Source: Moraxella atlantae NBRC 14588
GTDB lineage: Bacteria > Pseudomonadota > Gammaproteobacteria > Pseudomonadales > Moraxellaceae
NCBI RefSeq assembly: GCF_001591265.1
Contig: NZ_BCUL01000003.1
Span: 1 to 64,000, forward strand
Reading direction: 5' to 3'
Length of the DNA: 64,000 nt
The position numbers were made by a program, and so were the translations under genes. Below are positions 59,471-64,000 of the stretch, piece by piece; the stretch's first letter is position 1; every line of letters begins with the position of its first letter. Below the pieces are notes generated by a model. It saw only the letters and a program-made list of their open reading frames with translations, was not told where the DNA came from and searched no databases.

Positions 59471-60076
59471 CTAGTGCGCGGCAAAACGACGGTATGCGTC
59501 GGCTAGTTTTTTGTCATACTGATTAGTTTTGTAGCCTGCACCATTATAACGGTAGGCAAAGGTTGCCCAATCGTGGCGTTGCAGCTCATCAACCAGTTTA
59601 TTTGTCTTGATAAAACGGCACATCGCGTCCAGTTGGCTCGCCTCGTCACGATACATCGCATTGACAAATGCCTGTAGCGAAGGATAGCCCAAGTTGCGCC
59701 AGTGGTAGCCCATGATTTGACCCAAGCCCCAGCTACATGCCTCCAGCGCGGACTCGCGGTGATATTGGGACGCGGCATTGAGGCGGTCGGGCTGTATCGC
59801 GCTGCTGCCGTATTTGCGACTGCCCCATTTGGGATAGCACAGGTCTGGGCGGTTTTGCATAACTGTGTTACGAGTTTTAGTCAGCCCTTTTTGAGTCAAT
59901 AGTCGGTAAAAAATATGCGGCTCAAACAAAATCACGGGCTTGCCATCGCTGTAAAAACCGCTGCCGCTGGTCTCAACGCTAATTACTGCCTGCAGCGCGG
60001 CACGCTCAACGCCGATTGAGTCGGCGCAGGTCTGGATTTGCGCAAGGATGAGCTTTTTGTTCGCTGGGGTTGCCAT
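59471..60076 (-). CDS. endolysin, N-acetylmuramidase family
   Basis: A 201-residue protein of the DUF3380/N-acetylmuramidase type: AVISVETSGSGFYSDGKPVILFEPHIFYR (catalytic Glu in ETSG) and ACSWGLGQIMGYHW, YRYNGAGY. No signal peptide, so it needs a holin. Starts at the stop of the small membrane protein upstream. Confidence 0.9.
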   Translation of the reverse strand: MATPANKKLILAQIQTCADSIGVERAALQAVISVETSGSGFYSDGKPVILFEPHIFYRLLTQKGLTKTRNTVMQNRPDLCYPKWGSRKYGSSAIQPDRLNAASQYHRESALEACSWGLGQIMGYHWRNLGYPSLQAFVNAMYRDEASQLDAMCRFIKTNKLVDELQRHDWATFAYRYNGAGYKTNQYDKKLADAYRRFAAH

Positions 60077-60399
60077 TAGCAGTCCTTAAAAATCTTTTGT
60101 AGGCGCAGGTTGAACAAGTTGCGCTTGTAAGCGCGGCGTTGTTTTTGCAGTAAATGCCACATCAGCAGCATGGCGGTGGTCAGAGCGACAAATCCAAGAC
60201 GGATAAACAACAGATGCGGCGGCATGGCTGCCCATAATTGCCATGTCTCGTATGTCATATAGACGTTACAAACCAACGCAAACAGCAGGCAACTACGCAA
60301 GCCCCACCAAGACACACTGTCGTGCCCACGGGTTTTGAGTAAAAACCAGACGAGACTGGCGGCTGATAGCAGCATTAGAGTAAATATAACTTTAATCAT
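60076..60399 (-). CDS. small membrane protein of the lysis cassette
   Basis: A 107-residue protein with three membrane helices (VIFTLMLLSAASLVWFLL, CLLFALVCNVYMTYETW, LGFVALTTAMLLMWHLL) and a basic tail. Between holin candidate and endolysin; probably an antiholin or second holin. Confidence 0.7.
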   Translation of the reverse strand: MIKVIFTLMLLSAASLVWFLLKTRGHDSVSWWGLRSCLLFALVCNVYMTYETWQLWAAMPPHLLFIRLGFVALTTAMLLMWHLLQKQRRAYKRNLFNLRLQKIFKDC

Positions 60400-60848
60400 T
60401 TATCCACCCCCAGCACTTTGGCAACCCATTCGGGCAAAAGCTCTTTGATGCGCGCGGAATTTAAAACAGCGATCGCAAGGCGCAAAATAAAATAACCACC
60501 AACCGCCCATAAAAAACTGACCAACACGACCAAATCCTCAGAACTGTTGAGCCGCCCCATCAACTCAAGCGATCCTCGAGTAAAAAATAACCCTGCGCCA
60601 AACCCCAGCAGCACATGCCCAACGCTGGTAGCCGATGGGGGGAATTTTCTGTCCTCGCCAAATGCCAAATAACTGCCTAGCGCACCAATAACCGTGGCAA
60701 TCAGCATGGACAGTGTGACGGGCGCAAGCTCGGGATGCAAAACGGGGGCGGCAAACGCCACACTACTGCATAACCAAAGCGACGCGGTGATGCTCCAGCC
60801 CAGCAAATAGCCCACAGTATCTAAAATAACGGTTGGTTTGATGGTCAT
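60396..60848 (-). CDS. probable phage holin
   Basis: A 150-residue protein with three to four membrane helices (LLGWSITASLWLCSSVAFA, TLSMLIATVIGALGSYLAF, SVGHVLLGFGAGLFF, VVLVSFLWAVGGYFIL). Order X-holin-membrane protein-endolysin is normal for P2-like phages. The ATG at 60848 is preferred over a TTG at 60860. Confidence 0.78.
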   Translation of the reverse strand: MTIKPTVILDTVGYLLGWSITASLWLCSSVAFAAPVLHPELAPVTLSMLIATVIGALGSYLAFGEDRKFPPSATSVGHVLLGFGAGLFFTRGSLELMGRLNSSEDLVVLVSFLWAVGGYFILRLAIAVLNSARIKELLPEWVAKVLGVDK

Positions 60849-60850
60849 GG

Positions 60851-61069
60851 TCAGTCCCAAATCTTAATTTGCGGTTGCACGCTGCCGACAGCTGCGGTAA
60901 ACGGTAAAACGACGGTAGCACGCATAGGTAGCAGAGCGTGGGGTGCGTGATCGGGATTAAGTTCAACCAATTCAGGTAAATACCGCCCCGACTCACTACC
61001 GAAAAATCGATAGGCGATGCGATCTAGCGTGTCAAATTGCTGCGCCTGTGTGGTGCGCAAAATACTCAT
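60851..61069 (-). CDS. X: P2 gpX-like tail protein
   Basis: A 72-residue gpX: QQFDTLDRIAYRFFGSESGRYLPELVELNP is a LysM-like motif. Small tail protein. Confidence 0.92.
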   Translation of the reverse strand: MSILRTTQAQQFDTLDRIAYRFFGSESGRYLPELVELNPDHAPHALLPMRATVVLPFTAAVGSVQPQIKIWD

Positions 61070-61078
61070 GCTCTGCCC

Positions 61079-61630
61079 TCACAACAGGCGTACGCGGTTG
61101 CGCGTGCGTCCCGTTAAGTCCGCCAAACAATGGCTAACAATGCGGCGCAAGCGGTCTGATTTGGTGCGCTCATTGTTTGCACGTGTATAGCCTTGTCCAA
61201 TGGTGTCAAAGTCAGCATGTTCATCACACATCAATGCCGCCGCCTCATTCATAACAGCGCGCACATAGGTGCGCCGCCATGTCGGGTTTTGGTGGTATAA
61301 AAAGCCAGTGTCGCTCGTAGCTGTGCAGGCGACGGCTGGAAGAGAGCTTTGAGGCGTACGCGCTTGCAAACGGTGGTGATGGCTAACCTGCGCTGGGGCG
61401 TGCTCCCAAACGCAAGTGGGTGTGACGGCAGCGACGTGAACAAACAGCCCTGCTGAAGCTAGCTCGCCATTGATGGTGTCGTAGGCGTCACGGATATAGC
61501 CGACGATGCGCGCTGTGCCTAGGGATTTATCGACGCGCATCAGATCGATTAGATCGGCGGTGCTCATCGACGGGTACTGGTCGATGGGATTTGGCACGAT
61601 GTGACTGTCGATTTGTTGATTGATGAGCAT
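61079..61630 (-). CDS. L: P2 gpL-like head completion protein
   Basis: A 183-residue gpL: STADLIDLMRVDKSLGTARIVGYIRDAYDTINGEL is the conserved core, ending DRLRRIVSHCLADLTGRTRNRVRLL. Separated by 95 bases from the terminase small subunit gene; that gap contains no gene. Confidence 0.92.
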   Translation of the reverse strand: MLINQQIDSHIVPNPIDQYPSMSTADLIDLMRVDKSLGTARIVGYIRDAYDTINGELASAGLFVHVAAVTPTCVWEHAPAQVSHHHRLQARTPQSSLPAVACTATSDTGFLYHQNPTWRRTYVRAVMNEAAALMCDEHADFDTIGQGYTRANNERTKSDRLRRIVSHCLADLTGRTRNRVRLL

Positions 61631-61725
61631 ACGTTATCCAAATGGCGGTAGTCGGCATTGAGTTGCGATGGAGCGATGAGTCACCGCCAGCAAGCCTTGC
61701 CGAGCCGCCAACCCGCGGGTGGGGT

Positions 61726-62400
61726 TTATTCGCTTGCCTTGAGTTTGGCAAGATCAGTTTTGCAACCTGCGCCATCGTCCAGCATGATGGCACGTTCGTA
61801 GGCTTTGATAGCCTCTTTGGGTTTATCATCGCGCAAGGCATTGCCGTAGGCGCGGTAAAGCTTGGCGCGCACGGGGTCTGGCATATCGTGCGCGTTGGTG
61901 ATATCAACGGCACGCGCGAGGGTATCTGTGTACGTGGCCGCGCTATCAGATCGTTTGATAATTTCGCTAGCAAACTGCTCGGCATACACGGTCGCCACGT
62001 CACGGCTAAACGGCTCGGGCATTGCCATGTTATTGAGCAGGGCAAATTCGGCGATATCTGTAGCGGTGCTAAAGTCGTGTGTGTCAAGTGCCCACACCAT
62101 AAGCTTCAACAACATATCGTTTTGTGCGCCAACACCTGCTGCCAGCGTGCCTTCAATCCACGGCTTATAAAACGGCAAGAACTCGGCTTTAAGCTGATTT
62201 TTTTTGCTGTGCGACTGGATGCCTGACAGCTGCTCCCAGTCATTGAAAAATTTAAGCTCAATGGAGCTACCTATTTCGGGTTCGGCATCGATGACTGGGG
62301 CGGTCTGACGGGTCATAGTCGTACCCATGGGTCGGGAATTGGCTTGGCGAGCCAGTTTTTCGGCTCGCACACGCTCGAAATGGTCGCGTAAACTGCTCAT
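61726..62400 (-). CDS. M: P2 gpM-like terminase small subunit
   Basis: A 224-residue terminase endonuclease subunit: FFNDWEQLSGIQSHSKKNQLKAEFLPFYKPWIEGTL and VGAQNDMLLKLMVWALDTHDF. The ATG at 62400 has GGAGG upstream and overlaps the N stop (TAATG). Cuts cos ends together with gpP. Confidence 0.94.
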   Translation of the reverse strand: MSSLRDHFERVRAEKLARQANSRPMGTTMTRQTAPVIDAEPEIGSSIELKFFNDWEQLSGIQSHSKKNQLKAEFLPFYKPWIEGTLAAGVGAQNDMLLKLMVWALDTHDFSTATDIAEFALLNNMAMPEPFSRDVATVYAEQFASEIIKRSDSAATYTDTLARAVDITNAHDMPDPVRAKLYRAYGNALRDDKPKEAIKAYERAIMLDDGAGCKTDLAKLKASE

Positions 62401-63398
62401 TAGCCCTCCACCTCGATGTGACCGATGAACGCGACTTTGTCGTAGTCTTCGACGACGAAGCACTCATTGACCGATTGATAATCGGCGGTGCGATTCCATT
62501 CGGGTTCGTCGCGGAAGAAGCGTCGCAGCGTGCCGCGCTGTTGATAAATCGACAAGTTGTCGTAGCTGGTAATCAGCAATGCGCCTGTTGGGAAATACGC
62601 AGGGGTATCGACTTTGCGTGTACCCAACTGGGTTTTTTGATACAAACCGTTGGCGGCAATTTGTTCAGTGGGGCTAAGCACTTGATTGATAAGGCTCAGG
62701 TATTTATCAGACACCAATCCAGCGGAGGTGATGGCAATCAAATCAGTATTTTGGCGGAAACGCTCGGCGATAAGCTCATTGACTGCCATTTCGACCAGTG
62801 CGTCGATAGTTTTAAATTCATGAACAGCACCGACCTTGATGCTCTCGATGTAGCGTTCGGGCGCGTGGTCGCGGATTTTTTGCAACCAGCCGATATTCAC
62901 GTCTTGTAGCTCGGGGTATAGCTCTTTGTTGCTGGTTTTGGCACGGTGCGTACCATTAAATCCGATGATTTGCTTATCCTGCGCCACAGCTTTGACGGCG
63001 AGGCGCGCTAAGCGTTGCTGGAAATCAGAGAACGCACCCCAGTTGTCGATGACTGCCCAGTCATACGCGACATCGTAGTTAGTTTGGGTGCATAAATAAT
63101 CGTCGTCGGTCAGTGTACCGATGGTGGTAGGGCGACGCGGCTGAATACGGGTGTCGGTATTGCTGGCAATACGCTTGTCGTTGCCGAGGGCAAGCTTTGG
63201 GCCTGAGGCTTGTTTGACCATGACCATGTTTACTTTGCTCAAAAAGTCGGCTTCTTTTTGGTAGGCTTCGATCAAGGTTTGCTGTTTGGCTGGGGTTACG
63301 TTGAAGGGAGCGGCAAAGCTTTCAGCACCGTTGATGGTGGCAACGCGATTTTTGTAGGCGTCTAAGCCTTGGCGAGTAATATCGTCTAAAACGTACAT
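62400..63398 (-). CDS. N: P2 gpN-like major capsid protein
   Basis: A 332-residue capsid protein: KQQTLIEAYQKEADFLSKVNMVMV, RIQPRRPTTIGTLTDDDYLCTQTNYDVAYDWAVIDNWG and EWNRTADYQSVNECFVVEDY. Normal length for this family. Confidence 0.95.
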   Translation of the reverse strand: MYVLDDITRQGLDAYKNRVATINGAESFAAPFNVTPAKQQTLIEAYQKEADFLSKVNMVMVKQASGPKLALGNDKRIASNTDTRIQPRRPTTIGTLTDDDYLCTQTNYDVAYDWAVIDNWGAFSDFQQRLARLAVKAVAQDKQIIGFNGTHRAKTSNKELYPELQDVNIGWLQKIRDHAPERYIESIKVGAVHEFKTIDALVEMAVNELIAERFRQNTDLIAITSAGLVSDKYLSLINQVLSPTEQIAANGLYQKTQLGTRKVDTPAYFPTGALLITSYDNLSIYQQRGTLRRFFRDEPEWNRTADYQSVNECFVVEDYDKVAFIGHIEVEG

Positions 63399-63421
63399 GA
63401 CATGTCCTTTTAAAAACCAAA

Positions 63422-64000
63422 TCAGTAATCGGTTAGCGCGTGACCTGAGCCCACGAGCGGCACTGATGTAGTGGGAGCTGGTGCATTGGCAAATTCTTGG
63501 CGTAAGTCGGTGACGGCTTGGCTAAGCGTTTGCACGGCGGCGGCAATTTCGGTCAGCTGTGACTGATGGTTGCTGACTTTATCGTCCATTTTGCTAAATG
63601 CGCTGAGCACTGCATCCTGCTCAGCTGCGCTTAGGCCGCTAGGTTTTTTGTTAAACAAGTTGGCAAGCTTTTGCAAAAACGTGTCAGAGTCCTGCACGGG
63701 CTGAGGTTCGTGCGCGGCAGGTTGAGTGGTCAGCGCGGTTGGCTCGGTGGCGGTAGACGTGGCTGGTGCATTAGCGGCATTGTCGATAGTCATCAAAACA
63801 AGCTCCGTGGGTTCGGCGATGAGTGCATCTTGGGTATTGGTGAATTTAAGCGGCTCTGTACCGCGACTGGCTGGGGTGTCAGTAACGGCAAGCCCAACAA
63901 GATAAGCGCGGCCTGTGTCAGCAAACTTTGGGTAAAACTCAATGCTTGTAAACAGTTTTTTGCCTTCGCGGTTGGCATCGACGAGCACGGGCAGCGCAGA
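63422..64000 (-). CDS. O: P2 gpO-like capsid scaffold/protease, N-terminus beyond the window
   Basis: The frame is open to the right edge, so the first third is missing. Visible are LVDANREGKKLFTSIEFYPKFADTGRAYLVGLAVTDTPASRGTEPLKFT (protease domain with the serine in ASRG-type motif) and a C-terminal coiled-coil scaffold region (LTEIAAAVQTLSQAVTDLRQEF). The protein scaffolds and matures the P2-type procapsid. Confidence 0.92.
   Translation of the reverse strand, partial: SALPVLVDANREGKKLFTSIEFYPKFADTGRAYLVGLAVTDTPASRGTEPLKFTNTQDALIAEPTELVLMTIDNAANAPATSTATEPTALTTQPAAHEPQPVQDSDTFLQKLANLFNKKPSGLSAAEQDAVLSAFSKMDDKVSNHQSQLTEIAAAVQTLSQAVTDLRQEFANAPAPTTSVPLVGSGHALTDY

Overview
The window looks like a chromosome segment of a Moraxellaceae gammaproteobacterium (Moraxella-like). 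This is inferred from the style of the housekeeping genes (PyrC, RNase T, DctA, a YciA-type thioesterase) and from the AT-rich CRISPR locus; no marker gene for species is present.

Region 1 (1-23.7 kb) is a large type III CRISPR-Cas locus, almost entirely on the minus strand. The end of a CRISPR array (three repeats visible, continuing left of base 1) is followed by its probable leader, a TnpB remnant with its IS200/IS605 right-end hairpin, and an adaptation module cas2-cas1-cas2. The effector operon (7.1-16.3 kb) encodes a Cas_NE0113-type CARF protein, a Cas10 with GGDD cyclase motif but no HD domain, a single Cas7-like RAMP, Csx10, a double RAMP, a Csx19/TIGR03984-like protein and a TIGR03986-like RAMP. 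This is closest to subtype III-D. Cas6 and a CARF/PD-(D/E)XK nuclease (Card1/Can2-like) form a separate operon. A CARF-RelE protein (Cami1-like) and Csx16 complete a cyclic-oligoadenylate signalling set.

Interleaved with the cas genes are accessory genes: AlkB-like dioxygenase, SAM methyltransferase, GreA-like factor, P-loop nucleoside-kinase-like protein, cupin-like protein, LRAT-like protein and coiled-coil proteins. Nine transcription units in this region, including the adaptation module, the CARF-RelE operon and csx16, carry the same palindrome (core AAGCTTA, typically ATAAGCTTAT) exactly 28 nt (27 in one case) upstream of the -10 hexamer, with no recognisable -35 box. The cas10 operon and the cas6 operon lack it. 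This reads as an undescribed activator regulon embedded in a type III locus, and is the strongest novel signal in the window.

Region 2 (24.2-32.8 kb) is ordinary chromosome: tRNA-Asp, tRNA-Val, two identical tRNA-Asn genes, thioesterase, pyrC, rnt, a Sel1-repeat membrane protein, a BON/LysM protein, two hypotheticals, dctA and tRNA-Ser.

Region 3 (32.7 kb to the right edge) is a P2-like prophage integrated beside tRNA-Ser(TGA). It has an integrase, a leftward early operon with primase-helicase and zinc-finger proteins, a CI-like repressor with repeated operators, a second leftward operon preceded by a candidate C4-like antisense RNA and its structured target leader, and a 2.1-kb module with its own tyrosine recombinase between two copies of one promoter/operator. 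The head and tail genes then run leftward in P2 order (O N M L X, lysis, R S, V W J I H FI FII E T U D). Oddities are a tail sheath gene split by an extra domain with a new stop and start, a conserved E/E' frameshift site, and a Com-like regulator overlapping a Dam-type methylase. The prophage continues past 64000.
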